Source: an uncultured Verrucomicrobia subdivision 3 bacterium (GTDB lineage: Bacteria > Verrucomicrobiota > Verrucomicrobiae > Limisphaerales > UBA11358). Taken from it: DNA of 36,170 nt. Shown here piece by piece: positions 16,443 through 24,278 of the stretch (position 1 is the stretch's first letter; each line of letters starts with the position of its first letter). The notes beneath the pieces are model-generated. The model was given only the letters and a program-made list of their open reading frames with translations, was not told the origin of the DNA and made no database searches. The stretch is taken from NCBI GenBank assembly GCA_903847285.1, contig CAINDH010000152.1, positions 1-36,170 on the forward strand. The letters run 5' to 3'. The position numbers and the translations under genes are program-made.

Positions 16443-16700
16443 TTATTGCGGACGTTTCGCCTCGATAAATTCCGCCAGCGTTTTCACGGAGCGGAACGCG
16501 GGGCGACCTTCTTCGATGTCTTTGATGACGATGCCATATTCTTTTTCGAGCAGCACGACGAGTTCGAGGGCGTCAATCGAGTCGAGGCCGAGGCCGGTGC
16601 CGAAGAGCGGTGCATCATCATCAATTTGTTCCGGCGTGATGTCCTGTAAACGGAGCGACTCGATGATTTTGGATTTTAATTCGGTGGTGGAGATTTGCAT
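16443..16700 (-). CDS. Acyl carrier protein
   Basis: 85 aa, a single carrier domain with the phosphopantetheine site GLDSIDALEL (Ser41) and an acidic surface helix (ITPEQIDDDAPLF). It carries the growing acyl chain for the ketosynthases and dehydratases encoded around it. The start ATG at 16700 lies 25 bases inside the end of the truncated ketosynthase-like gene. Only one ACP is visible in the operon; aryl polyene clusters usually have two. Confidence 0.93.
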   Translation of the reverse strand: MQISTTELKSKIIESLRLQDITPEQIDDDAPLFGTGLGLDSIDALELVVLLEKEYGIVIKDIEEGRPAFRSVKTLAEFIEAKRPQ

Positions 16701-17305
16701 GGCGATTTAACCGCTGATTTTGATTGGGAAATTAACGCACAGAGCGCTTTGATGTCACGGTCAAAGTCCTGAAGCTCCATATAATCTTGGCCGCCTCCCA
16801 GGTCCGCTCGCTGGAGAAACAGGGCACACGCAGTTGCGATGGTTGGCCCGGAAATAATTTCCGCGCAACCGGCGGTGACAGCTTCGCAAAAAATGCAAAC
16901 ACACCCATCCACCTCACCACGCCGGATCAAATCCGCCGCTTCCGGCAGAAGATTTTTGCCGTCGCCGACGAAACACAAGTCCGGCCCGGTCAGCTTGAAG
17001 TGAATCGCAATCTCGCCGACCGCTGCGCTGGGCAACGTGTAGGCGAACAGCGTGGGACTTGGCCCGCCCACACCATGACGACCGGTCCAAAAATTGATGT
17101 CCGTGGACAACGAACCGACGCTCGCGGCAAAAACAATACCGACACGCCGGGGGGAGAATTCTGCAAAACTGAGTTTCAATTCCATCACTGCCAGCAGGGC
17201 AAGCTGACTTTGCAAATCCAGCCTGCCAAAGCGTTGACCCAGCCGCGCGCCGGACAGGGCGGCGTCCGTCACAACGCTGGTGGCGGCGATGGCGATTTTA
17301 TTCAT
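16676..17305 (-). CDS. Truncated, Cys-less ketosynthase-like protein
   Basis: 209 aa, similar to the N-terminal half of a ketosynthase: AIAATSVVTDAAL start, GIVFAASVGSLSTDINFW (the TT/SS-G-S segment) and LFAYTLPSAAVGEIAIHFKLTGP. After LTGP the active-site Cys segment is replaced by DLCFVGDGKNLL, so no nucleophile sits in the usual place, and the whole C-terminal half with both catalytic His is missing. It overlaps its upstream ketosynthase by eight bases and the ACP by 25, so it is integral to the operon rather than debris. A structural or length-control partner is a possible role. Confidence 0.7.
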   Translation of the reverse strand: MNKIAIAATSVVTDAALSGARLGQRFGRLDLQSQLALLAVMELKLSFAEFSPRRVGIVFAASVGSLSTDINFWTGRHGVGGPSPTLFAYTLPSAAVGEIAIHFKLTGPDLCFVGDGKNLLPEAADLIRRGEVDGCVCIFCEAVTAGCAEIISGPTIATACALFLQRADLGGGQDYMELQDFDRDIKALCALISQSKSAVKSPCKSPPPN

Positions 17306-18524
17306 GGCTCAAAATTAACGCGCCGTTCATGCCACCGAAGCCGGTGTTGAGTTTTAAAACGTTTTTTAGCCGCACGTTGAAACGTGGTTCGCACAGAAGA
17401 CTGGCCGGCGCACCATCAGCGGGTGACATTAGGCGCGGAGTGCCCGGCAGAAAATTATTTTCCATCGCCAGCACGCAACAAATGGTTTCAATCACGCCAG
17501 CCGCACCTAGGGTATGGCCTAACATTCCCTTCGCGCCGCTGACGGGCGGACAGGTGTCGCCAAAAACAGTTTTTAACGCGAGCGATTCCATCGCGTCGTT
17601 GTAAGGCGTGCCGGTCCCGTGGGCGTGGATGAAATCAATTTCCAGCGGTGAAAGTTTTGCGTTGGATAAGGCGGTGCGAATCGCCTGCGCCAGACCCGAG
17701 CCATCACGTGACGGGCCGGTGAGATGGTTGGCGTCGTTGCTGCCGCCAAAGCCGCAAATCCGGATTCGCGGCTGGTTGTCATGGGGCGCCAAAGTCTCGT
17801 CGGCTGCCCAATTTTCGGCCACTAAAACTATCGCGGCACCAGCTTCACCGGGACTCAAGCCGGCACGGGCGGCATCGAACGGGCGGCAGCCGAGCGGGTC
17901 GAGCGCTTTGAGCGCGGTGAATCCAGCCACAACAAATTCAGACAGACAATCCACGCCGACCACGAACATGGCATCGGCATCGCCACGTTGGATGACTTTC
18001 GCCGCCTGCGAAATCGCCACGAGGCCGGAGACGCATGCGATGGAAACGGTCTGCACCGGGCCGTGCGCGCCGAATTCCACCGCCAAATCTTTGGCGAGCA
18101 AATCCGCGCGCAGATGACGGCGCGCCATTTCAGAACACGGAAGGTTTTCGGAAATCAATTCGAGCGCCGCGATATTGGCTTTGGTGGTGGAGAGGATCAG
18201 GCCGGTGCGGGCGGCTGAAATGTTGGCGAGAATTTTTTCTGCCGAACTGCGCGCCTGTCGCAAGGCTTCAGCGGCTAGCATCCACGCGGGGTTTTCGGCT
18301 TTTTTAAACCCAGGATTTGACGGTATCCAGTCCCACCAAGTTTTTGGTGCCGCACCAACGATGTTGGACTGAAATCTCGCGGAGCTAAATTTTTCCGAGA
18401 CACGCAGGCCGCTGGCGTTATTTCTCAACGCAGCCAACAGCGGTTCAAGACCGCTGCCTACGGCGGAAACGACACCGCTGCCGACGATAGACACCGGAAC
18501 GCCAACCTCCGCAGGCTCACGCAT
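17298..18524 (-). CDS. Beta-ketoacyl-ACP synthase (active KS)
   Basis: 408 aa, a complete ketosynthase. The catalytic set is intact: Cys164 (SIACVSGL), His302 (HAHGTGTPYND), Lys332 and His337 (GAKGMLGHTLGAAG). The residue after the Cys is Val rather than the usual Ser/Ala. The C-terminal NTGFGGMNGALIL loop is typical. It would do decarboxylative chain extension or priming on the ACP at 16443-16700. It overlaps the dehydratase gene by eight bases and the truncated KS gene by eight. In aryl polyene pathways a separate second KS accompanies the KS/CLF pair, which fits this arrangement. Confidence 0.92.
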   Translation of the reverse strand: MREPAEVGVPVSIVGSGVVSAVGSGLEPLLAALRNNASGLRVSEKFSSARFQSNIVGAAPKTWWDWIPSNPGFKKAENPAWMLAAEALRQARSSAEKILANISAARTGLILSTTKANIAALELISENLPCSEMARRHLRADLLAKDLAVEFGAHGPVQTVSIACVSGLVAISQAAKVIQRGDADAMFVVGVDCLSEFVVAGFTALKALDPLGCRPFDAARAGLSPGEAGAAIVLVAENWAADETLAPHDNQPRIRICGFGGSNDANHLTGPSRDGSGLAQAIRTALSNAKLSPLEIDFIHAHGTGTPYNDAMESLALKTVFGDTCPPVSGAKGMLGHTLGAAGVIETICCVLAMENNFLPGTPRLMSPADGAPASLLCEPRFNVRLKNVLKLNTGFGGMNGALILSHE

Positions 18525-18930
18525 ACAACGAAAGATTTCCCGTGGCGCACAGCACGCCGTCGCAGGTAATGGTGCTAGCGATCATCACCATCGGGCCGAG
18601 GCGGCGCGTTTCGCGAACTTCAATGTGGATGGTTTTTCCAACGGGCGGGCGCACATGGATTTTGAAACCAGTCACGCCGACGAGCATGGCGTTGACGGCG
18701 ACGCGGTGCCCTTCGCCGCCGGTCTGCTGGCGGCTGCCCAGGCCGGCGGCCACGGTCTGCGCGACACATTCGACGAGCGCGGTTTCGAGAACTTTACCGT
18801 CGGCGATGCAAAAATCATTTTCCAAAAAACACGCGGTGGTGTGAAATAATTTTTCCCCACCTTCGGTGTAACTGTTAATCCACCGCATTGGCGGGCGGTG
18901 CGGGATGAGGCTTTCGATGGTGGCGGACAT
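18517..18930 (-). CDS. Hot-dog dehydratase (FabA/FabZ-like, ApeP-type by context)
   Basis: 137 aa from ATG at 18930; the longer frame upstream overlaps the acyltransferase and has no family character. IESLIPHRPPMRWI near the N-terminus holds the catalytic His, and LETALVECVAQTVAAG is the acidic-residue helix of the hot-dog dehydratases. It likely removes water from 3-hydroxyacyl-ACP. It lies four bases after the acyltransferase stop and overlaps the ketosynthase start. With the dehydratase at 11963-12328 the operon has two, in separate positions. Confidence 0.88.
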   Translation of the reverse strand: MSATIESLIPHRPPMRWINSYTEGGEKLFHTTACFLENDFCIADGKVLETALVECVAQTVAAGLGSRQQTGGEGHRVAVNAMLVGVTGFKIHVRPPVGKTIHIEVRETRRLGPMVMIASTITCDGVLCATGNLSLYA

Positions 18931-18934
18931 AAAA

Positions 18935-19930
18935 TTATTTTGTGAGCGACGGGCGCGCGGACAGTTCAGACGAGTGTTCCGAGTGGTGTGATGGGGTTGC
19001 GGCAGCTGCAGTAATTTTTTCCTCTTCCCAGAACGGGAAGAAATTATACCACTGCAGCGGGTCAAGCTGGAGGATGGATTCCATGTCGCGCGCGTATTTC
19101 GTGGCGCAACTTTTCAAGTAGGCGTCTCGCTCCTGATGTGATGGCAATTGAGGATGATAGGCCTCAAAACCGAAAAAACGGTAGCGGCCGCCCGGTTCGC
19201 GGTGGCTGAAAACGTGCATCACGGCCGAGCCAGCGATGGAGGCCATGACATACGCGCCGATGGGCAACGCGGCTGTGCCGCCAAAAAATGGCACGCGCAC
19301 GGTGGGGCTACCGTAAGCGCGATCGCCAAGCATGGCCACGACTTCGCCGCGACGTAGCGCCGCGACGAGCGGGATGGCATCGGTCGGGCCCCCGGTGAGT
19401 GGGAGAAGTTTGAATTTTTTTTGCGGCGCGCTTTCCAGCAGGGCGCGGACTGCCGGCGTCTCCCGGTCAAAGCCGGTGATGGTGATGGGCACGTCCACGC
19501 GCATGAGCAATTGCCCGGCGGCCTCCCAGTTGCCGAGATGCGCGGTGAGCAACAGCACGCCGCGTCCACCGGCGACGGCAGCTCGCAGATTTTTATCGCC
19601 ATCGAATTGGAAGACGTAATTTTTGGTCAGGCCGGCATGGATGGCGATGCGATCAATGATGGCGCGACCAAAGGAATAAAAATGGCGGAACACCAGCCAG
19701 CGGCGTTTCCACCACGGCTGCGGCCCGAAGGCGCGACGGTGAAAATTTATCGTGGCGGCGATATCTGGCGATGTAAACGAAAAATAGAACGCGGCCAGTG
19801 CCGCCAGCAAATAACCAGCGCGCGGACCCACCAAGCGGGTGGTGTTGACCAGCAGCCAGACACCAGGGCGACCACCGCGCAATTTGCCGGTGCCGGACCA
19901 GTGCTGATTGGTTTGGTCGGTTGGATTCAC
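18935..19930 (-). CDS. LpxL/HtrB-like lysophospholipid acyltransferase
   Basis: 331 aa, first gene of the lipid operon. The acyltransferase motif AHLGNWEAAG (H-x4-E) is near residue 130 and GDRAYGS is the later conserved patch. A hydrophobic segment near residues 38-52 anchors it to the inner membrane. Family members acylate lipid A precursors or related acceptors, using acyl-ACP. The extra Pro/His/Ser-rich C-terminus is not conserved. The start is GTG at 19930, as an in-frame stop lies six codons upstream with no ATG between. It would attach the operon's acyl chain to a lipid or sugar acceptor. Confidence 0.87.
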   Translation of the reverse strand: MNPTDQTNQHWSGTGKLRGGRPGVWLLVNTTRLVGPRAGYLLAALAAFYFSFTSPDIAATINFHRRAFGPQPWWKRRWLVFRHFYSFGRAIIDRIAIHAGLTKNYVFQFDGDKNLRAAVAGGRGVLLLTAHLGNWEAAGQLLMRVDVPITITGFDRETPAVRALLESAPQKKFKLLPLTGGPTDAIPLVAALRRGEVVAMLGDRAYGSPTVRVPFFGGTAALPIGAYVMASIAGSAVMHVFSHREPGGRYRFFGFEAYHPQLPSHQERDAYLKSCATKYARDMESILQLDPLQWYNFFPFWEEEKITAAAATPSHHSEHSSELSARPSLTK

Positions 19931-19973
19931 GCGTGGGCGGGACGGCTAAAATTTTTTTGCATCGCTAAAGCAA

Positions 19974-20003
19974 ATGCTAGGGCGCGGCAAACGCGGTTGA
20001 CAA
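19974..20003 (-). promoter_or_regulatory. Candidate promoter of the lipid operon
   Basis: On the minus strand, TTGTCA (20003-19998), an 18-base spacer and TAGCAT (19979-19974) match five of six and four of six sigma-70 consensus bases, about 44 bases before the GTG of the first gene. A second possible pair (TTGCTT, 16 bases, TTTTAG) lies nearer the start. Low confidence by eye only. Confidence 0.3.
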
Positions 20004-20095
20004 CAGAATTATTAGACCAGTCGGAGGCGCTGTCCGGCAGCCGGCGAGTTCGTGACCGTTGAAACAGGCCGTTGGATATCGGCGCTCTCGGATGA

Positions 20096-20124
20096 TTGAC
20101 AATTGAAACCGTTCACCGCAATTT
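20096..20124 (+). promoter_or_regulatory. Candidate promoter of the HEAT-repeat gene
   Basis: A perfect -35 box TTGACA at 20096-20101, a 17-base spacer, then CAATTT, a weak -10 box. It lies in the 229-base divergent gap between the lipid operon and the HEAT gene, which otherwise shows no gene. Confidence 0.3.
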
Positions 20125-20159
20125 GCCCGCGTAGAACAAATGTCAACCAAACTCCATCC

Positions 20160-20717
20160 ATGAAAATCATCTCCAGACTATTCATCACCGCCGCGTTTAT
20201 TTTTGCCACCGCTCTGCCGGTGCTGGCGGGCAAGCCCACCGAAGATTCACTCATCACCGACCTCGCCTCGGCGAAGCCAAAAACGGTCGTCTCTGCGTTG
20301 CAAGACCTAGAAAAAAATTATCCAAACAGCGCAGCTTCGTTGCCAAAGATCAAGGCGTTGCTCACGGACTCCCGCCCGGAAATTCGCGCCAAGGCTGCCC
20401 GCGTGCTGGGCGCGACTCATGCCGAGGTCAACTCGGAAGACTTGAACAATATCGCGGCGTTGCTCACAGCCACGGACAAAACGGAAGTCATGCAAGGACT
20501 CAAATCGCTGCGTGGCTTGAAGGCGCAAGGCGTCATCCCTAAAATTTTGCCGCTACTGACAAACGCCGACAGCAACATCAAGCGCGATGCGTGCCGCACG
20601 CTCGCCGTCATCGCAGACAAGAGCGTCGTGAAAGACATCGAGCCGCTGCTGCACGATGCCGATAAAGCGGTGGTCAAGGACGCAAGCGCCGCCATCTCGG
20701 CGTTGAATAATCGCTGA
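20160..20717 (+). CDS. Exported HEAT-repeat protein
   Basis: 185 aa from ATG at 20160, chosen because it starts a clear signal peptide (MKIISRLFITAAFIFATALP, cleavage after LAG). The mature part is made of about four HEAT-like helical pairs (for example IKALLTDSRPEIRAKAARVL, ILPLLTNADSNIKRDACRTL, IEPLLHDADKAVVKDASAAI). HEAT repeats form protein-binding solenoids; no catalytic residues are visible. It is divergent from the lipid operon and followed by its own terminator, so it is likely monocistronic. Function unknown. Confidence 0.85.
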   Translation: MKIISRLFITAAFIFATALPVLAGKPTEDSLITDLASAKPKTVVSALQDLEKNYPNSAASLPKIKALLTDSRPEIRAKAARVLGATHAEVNSEDLNNIAALLTATDKTEVMQGLKSLRGLKAQGVIPKILPLLTNADSNIKRDACRTLAVIADKSVVKDIEPLLHDADKAVVKDASAAISALNNR

Positions 20718-20734
20718 AAGTTTCAAGCAGTTTC

Positions 20735-20773
20735 AACCGCGCAGCCGGCTCATCCGGACGCGCGGTTTTTTAT
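20735..20773 (+). terminator. Intrinsic terminator after the HEAT gene
   Basis: AACCGCGC (20735-20742) pairs with GCGCGGTT (20760-20767), with a partial inner CCGG/CCGG pairing, followed by a T-rich tail TTTTTTATT. Confidence 0.8.
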
Positions 20774-20802
20774 TACCCGGCGCAATTCACCTGAACCCAA
20801 TC

Positions 20803-20830
20803 TTGAACTTTCGCCGCCGGTGCATAAAAT
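20803..20830 (+). promoter_or_regulatory. Candidate lysA promoter giving a near-leaderless mRNA
   Basis: TTGAAC (20803-20808), a 16-base spacer and TAAAAT (20825-20830; five of six consensus). The lysA ATG is at 20840, nine bases after the -10 box, so transcription would begin almost at the start codon. No Shine-Dalgarno sequence precedes the ATG. Confidence 0.55.
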
Positions 20831-20839
20831 GTGGTCTTT

Positions 20840-22138
20840 ATGCATCAATTTCATTACGTCGGAAACAAACTCCAATGCGAAGGTGTCGGGCTGGATACGC
20901 TGGTTAAAAAATTTGGCACGCCGCTCTACGTCTATTCGCAGGCCACGCTGGCGGATCATTTTCAAAAGCTGGATCGCGCCATGCGTCCGGTAGATCATCT
21001 GGTCTGTTTCGCGGTGAAGGCTAATTCCAATCTCTCAGTGCTGCGCACGCTGGCGAATTGTGGCAGCGGCTTTGACATCGTGAGCACTGGTGAACTGCGG
21101 CGCGTCATCAAGGCGGGCGGAGACCCGCGCAAATGCGTTTTCGCCGGGGCGGCCAAGACGGAGGCGGAGATTGAATTCGCCCTGCGGCAGAATGTTTTTT
21201 GCTTCAACGCGGAGAGCGAGCCAGAATTGGTGCGCATCAACAAAGTCGCGGCGCGGCTGAAAAAAATCGCGCCCGTCGCCGTGCGCGTGAATCCAAACGT
21301 GGCCGCCAAGACGCACGCAAAAATCACCACCGGCACTTACGAAGACAAGTTTGGCATCGCGTTCGAGCAGATCGAAGGCGTGTATGACCGCGCGTCAAAA
21401 TTGAAAAATCTCCGACTGCGCGGCGTGCAGATGCACATCGGCTCGCAGATCACTGAATCCACACCATTTGAGGTGGCGGTGAAAAAAATGTTGCCGCTAG
21501 TCACGAAATTGAAAGCGCGACACGGCATTGAATTTTTCAGCATCGGCGGCGGCTTGGGCATCGTCTACAAGCCAGCGCTGGAAAGCGGTTCGCCTGCATG
21601 GTGGCGGTCAGCGGCAGGGAAAAATATTCTCACGCCACAGAAATATGCGGATCGCTTGCTACCGTTGTTGCAACCGCTCGGTTTGAAAATCTTGATGGAG
21701 CCGGGCCGCTTCATCTGCGGCAACGCGGGCGTGCTGGTCACGCACGTCGAGTATGTGAAGCGCACGGGCCGGAAAAATTTCGTCATCGTGGACGCCGCCA
21801 TGAACGACCTCATCCGCCCGGCCTTCTACGAGGCTTATCACCAGATTCTGCCGCTGGAGAAAAAAATTCGCCCGACGATGTCTTCCGACGTGGTTGGCGG
21901 TGTTTGCGAGTCCGGCGATTATTTCTGCAAGGATCGTCCGTTGCCGAAGTTCACTGCGGGCGAACATCTGGTGCTGATGAGCGCGGGCGCTTATGGCTTC
22001 GTGATGGCGAGCACTTATAACACACGTCCGTTGGCCGCAGAAGTTCTTGTGAGCGGGAAAAAATTCGCCGCCGTGCGCGAGCGCCAGAAAGTCGAAGAGA
22101 CCTGGGCGGGCGAAAGCGTCGCGGCGTGGTTAAAATAA
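20840..22138 (+). CDS. lysA: Diaminopimelate decarboxylase
   Basis: 432 aa. It converts meso-diaminopimelate to L-lysine and CO2, the last step of lysine synthesis, in the cytoplasm with PLP. It is a fold-III PLP enzyme: PLP-binding Lys60 in CFAVKANSN, the glycine loop GGGLGIVY, GRFICGNAG (PLP phosphate/dimer region) and the active-site VVGGVCESGDYF, whose Cys comes from the second subunit. The ATG at 20840 is preferred to the GTG at 20831, because the latter lies within the apparent transcription start. It stands alone between a terminator and the FIST gene. Confidence 0.97.
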   Translation: MHQFHYVGNKLQCEGVGLDTLVKKFGTPLYVYSQATLADHFQKLDRAMRPVDHLVCFAVKANSNLSVLRTLANCGSGFDIVSTGELRRVIKAGGDPRKCVFAGAAKTEAEIEFALRQNVFCFNAESEPELVRINKVAARLKKIAPVAVRVNPNVAAKTHAKITTGTYEDKFGIAFEQIEGVYDRASKLKNLRLRGVQMHIGSQITESTPFEVAVKKMLPLVTKLKARHGIEFFSIGGGLGIVYKPALESGSPAWWRSAAGKNILTPQKYADRLLPLLQPLGLKILMEPGRFICGNAGVLVTHVEYVKRTGRKNFVIVDAAMNDLIRPAFYEAYHQILPLEKKIRPTMSSDVVGGVCESGDYFCKDRPLPKFTAGEHLVLMSAGAYGFVMASTYNTRPLAAEVLVSGKKFAAVRERQKVEETWAGESVAAWLK

Positions 22139-22154
22139 TTAGCAGGTTCGCGCT

Positions 22155-22182
22155 TTGCAATTTTACAGCGCGCCGGTAGAGT
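22155..22182 (+). promoter_or_regulatory. Candidate FIST-gene promoter giving a leaderless mRNA
   Basis: TTGCAA (22155-22160), a 16-base spacer, TAGAGT (22177-22182), then seven bases to the TTG start codon at 22190. There is no Shine-Dalgarno sequence. Confidence 0.45.
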
Positions 22183-22189
22183 CGTTACG

Positions 22190-23377
22190 TTGAACAACAA
22201 ACATTCCATAGCGGCCTACTGGTCGGACGGCATGGATGAAGCCGGCCTCGCCGACTGGGCGCGGCGGCTGCGCGCGCGCCTGCTCGCACCGGAAGTTTCG
22301 CTCGGCCTCGTGTTCCTCTCACCCAAATTTTTTCCGCACGCGGAACAAGTTCTGGAAATTCTCCGCGTCCACGCCCGCATCCCGCTGCTGGCGGGCTGCT
22401 CCAGCTCCGGCCTAGTAGCGGGACAGGAAGAGATCGAATCCGCCGGCGGCCTCGTCCTCGCGCTCTACTCACTGCCGGGTGCAAAGTTGAAAGGCGTCCG
22501 CTTTACCCAAGAACAAATTGATCAGGCAGACAGCGACCATTTCTGGCCGGTGGAATTTGGCGTGGCAAAAGAAAACGTGAACGGCTGGCTCACGTTCATT
22601 GATCCCTTTCACCTCGACGCCGAGGCGTGGCTGCGCTCATGGAATAAAAATTATGCCGGTGTGCCGGTCTATGGCGGCCTGGCCAGCGGCAATTTTCCTG
22701 AGCCCGCCACGCAGGTTTATCTTGATGGCGAAGTGTTCGATGACGGTGGCGTGGCCATCGCCGTTGGTGGTGAAGTTGCACTTGTGGGCGTCGTCGCACA
22801 GGGCTGCACGCCCATCGGCGAGGCATGGACGCTCACGCGCGTGGAGCAAAATCTCATTCAGCACATCGCCAACCGCCCCGCCTACACCGTGCTGTCGGAA
22901 ACCGTCAATCAATTACCCGCCGCCGAGCAGCAGAAGGCGCGCGGCAATCTTTTCATCGGCCTCGCGGTGAACGAATACTTGGAGGAATTTCATCGCGGTG
23001 ATTTTCTCGTGCGCAATCTCATCGGCGGCGACCCGAGCTCCGGCGTGCTCGCCGTGGGTGCGTTGCCGCGAATGGGGCAAACGATTCAATTCCAGCGGCG
23101 CGATGCGGCGACCGCTTCCGAGGATTTGAAACAGCTACTGGCCACCGCGCAAAAGAATTTTGCCGGGACGGAAATTTACGGCGGCTGCCTCGTCTGCTGC
23201 ACCGGGCGCGGCAAAAATCTTTTTGGCCGCCCCAGCCACGACGCGCAACTCGTGCAGGAACAGCTCGGCCCGCTCGGCCTCACCGGATTTTTTGCCAACG
23301 GCGAAATCGGCCCCATCGGCGAGAAGAATTTCCTCCATAGCCACACCGCCGCCCTCGCGCTGTTTGTGAAAAAGTAA
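22190..23377 (+). CDS. FIST-domain sensor protein
   Basis: 395 aa with FIST_N (about residues 30-220: SLGLVFLSP, LLAGCSSSGLVAGQEEI, then GVPVYGGLASG) and FIST_C (about 225-380: NRPAYTVLSETVNQLP, FLVRNLIGGDPSSGVLAVG and the closing GYxG-like FFANGEIGPIGEKNFLHSHT). FIST proteins are small-molecule (possibly amino-acid) sensing modules usually tied to signal transduction. Here no kinase or cyclase domain is fused or adjacent. The start is a TTG; no ATG fits before the domain. Ligand and partner unknown. Confidence 0.92.
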   Translation: MNNKHSIAAYWSDGMDEAGLADWARRLRARLLAPEVSLGLVFLSPKFFPHAEQVLEILRVHARIPLLAGCSSSGLVAGQEEIESAGGLVLALYSLPGAKLKGVRFTQEQIDQADSDHFWPVEFGVAKENVNGWLTFIDPFHLDAEAWLRSWNKNYAGVPVYGGLASGNFPEPATQVYLDGEVFDDGGVAIAVGGEVALVGVVAQGCTPIGEAWTLTRVEQNLIQHIANRPAYTVLSETVNQLPAAEQQKARGNLFIGLAVNEYLEEFHRGDFLVRNLIGGDPSSGVLAVGALPRMGQTIQFQRRDAATASEDLKQLLATAQKNFAGTEIYGGCLVCCTGRGKNLFGRPSHDAQLVQEQLGPLGLTGFFANGEIGPIGEKNFLHSHTAALALFVKK

Positions 23378-23390
23378 AAATCAATTCGCT

Positions 23391-24263
23391 TTGCTTTTGC
23401 CCGCCGGACAGTCATCCTCACGAAAATTTGTGCCTGACGAAAATTCCAATTTAAAGTCCCCCGCGCCTGCGGGACGCCCGAGTGCCAACCGTCGCCGTGG
23501 TCGCCGCGGTGGCCGCGGTCGCGGTCGCGGCCCGCGTCCGCCGGGAGAAAAATCTACCGAAGAAGCTTCAAACGCGACGGAAAATGCGACCGAAGCTAAC
23601 GAAACGGTGGAAGTTAACGACCAACCCGAGGCGGAAGAAACCGAAAACACCGGTGGCTTTCGCACGCCACACGCTGAAGCACCGGCTGATTTTGCTTCAC
23701 ACGCCGATGATTCAGGCGATGAGTCGACGGTCGAACCCGCGCCGGAAAATTCGGCTGAACCGACGACGCCTGTAGCCGAGCAGCGCCCCGCGCCCGTGCG
23801 CCCGCGTGAATTTCCGCAGCGCGAGCCGCGTGAACAACAACGCGAGCAACGTCCGCCGCCCCCACCGCCGCGCGTGCCGCCTGCGCAACGCCAATGGGTC
23901 AAGCCCGCTGATTTCCGCCCCGCTGAATCCACCGCAATTCACGAGGCCGTCGCGCACGCCACTTTCATCGCCAATGCGTTGAAACAACTGCACGATCAGA
24001 TGGATGAAATTTTGGAACTCGTTGAAGTGGCTGAGCGCCAGAAGCTCGCCGACGAACGCGAGCTGGACGAACTTCGCCGCGCCCTCCGCCGCGTCCAGCC
24101 GCAGGGTCGCCCAGCACAGCCGCCGCAACAATTTCAACGCAACCAGCCCCGCCGCGATGAACCACGTCCGCCGCGCCCGGAAAACCGCGAGAACGTGCAA
24201 CGTCACGAAGAACCGGCCCGCCCGCCGGAAGCCGAAGAGCCGCCCGCACCGCCGGCGGAGTGA
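23391..24263 (+). CDS. Disordered Arg/Gly- and Pro/Glu-rich protein with central coiled coil
   Basis: 290 aa of mostly low-complexity sequence, starting at TTG 23391, 13 bases after the FIST gene; TTG at 23397 is an alternative. Residues about 33-50 are an Arg/Gly box (RRRGRRGGRGRGRGPR) of the kind that binds nucleic acid. An acidic Glu/Thr/Asn stretch and a Pro/Arg/Gln stretch follow. Residues about 180-240 form the only ordered-looking part, an amphipathic helix rich in Glu/Leu (LKQLHDQMDEILELVEVAER), likely coiled coil. The C-terminus is Pro/Arg-rich again. I recognise no family. The long open frame, the coiled coil and continuity with sufE argue for a real gene. Confidence 0.65.
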   Translation: MLLPAGQSSSRKFVPDENSNLKSPAPAGRPSANRRRGRRGGRGRGRGPRPPGEKSTEEASNATENATEANETVEVNDQPEAEETENTGGFRTPHAEAPADFASHADDSGDESTVEPAPENSAEPTTPVAEQRPAPVRPREFPQREPREQQREQRPPPPPPRVPPAQRQWVKPADFRPAESTAIHEAVAHATFIANALKQLHDQMDEILELVEVAERQKLADERELDELRRALRRVQPQGRPAQPPQQFQRNQPRRDEPRPPRPENRENVQRHEEPARPPEAEEPPAPPAE

Positions 24264-24278
24264 ACATTTTTCCGCGCC

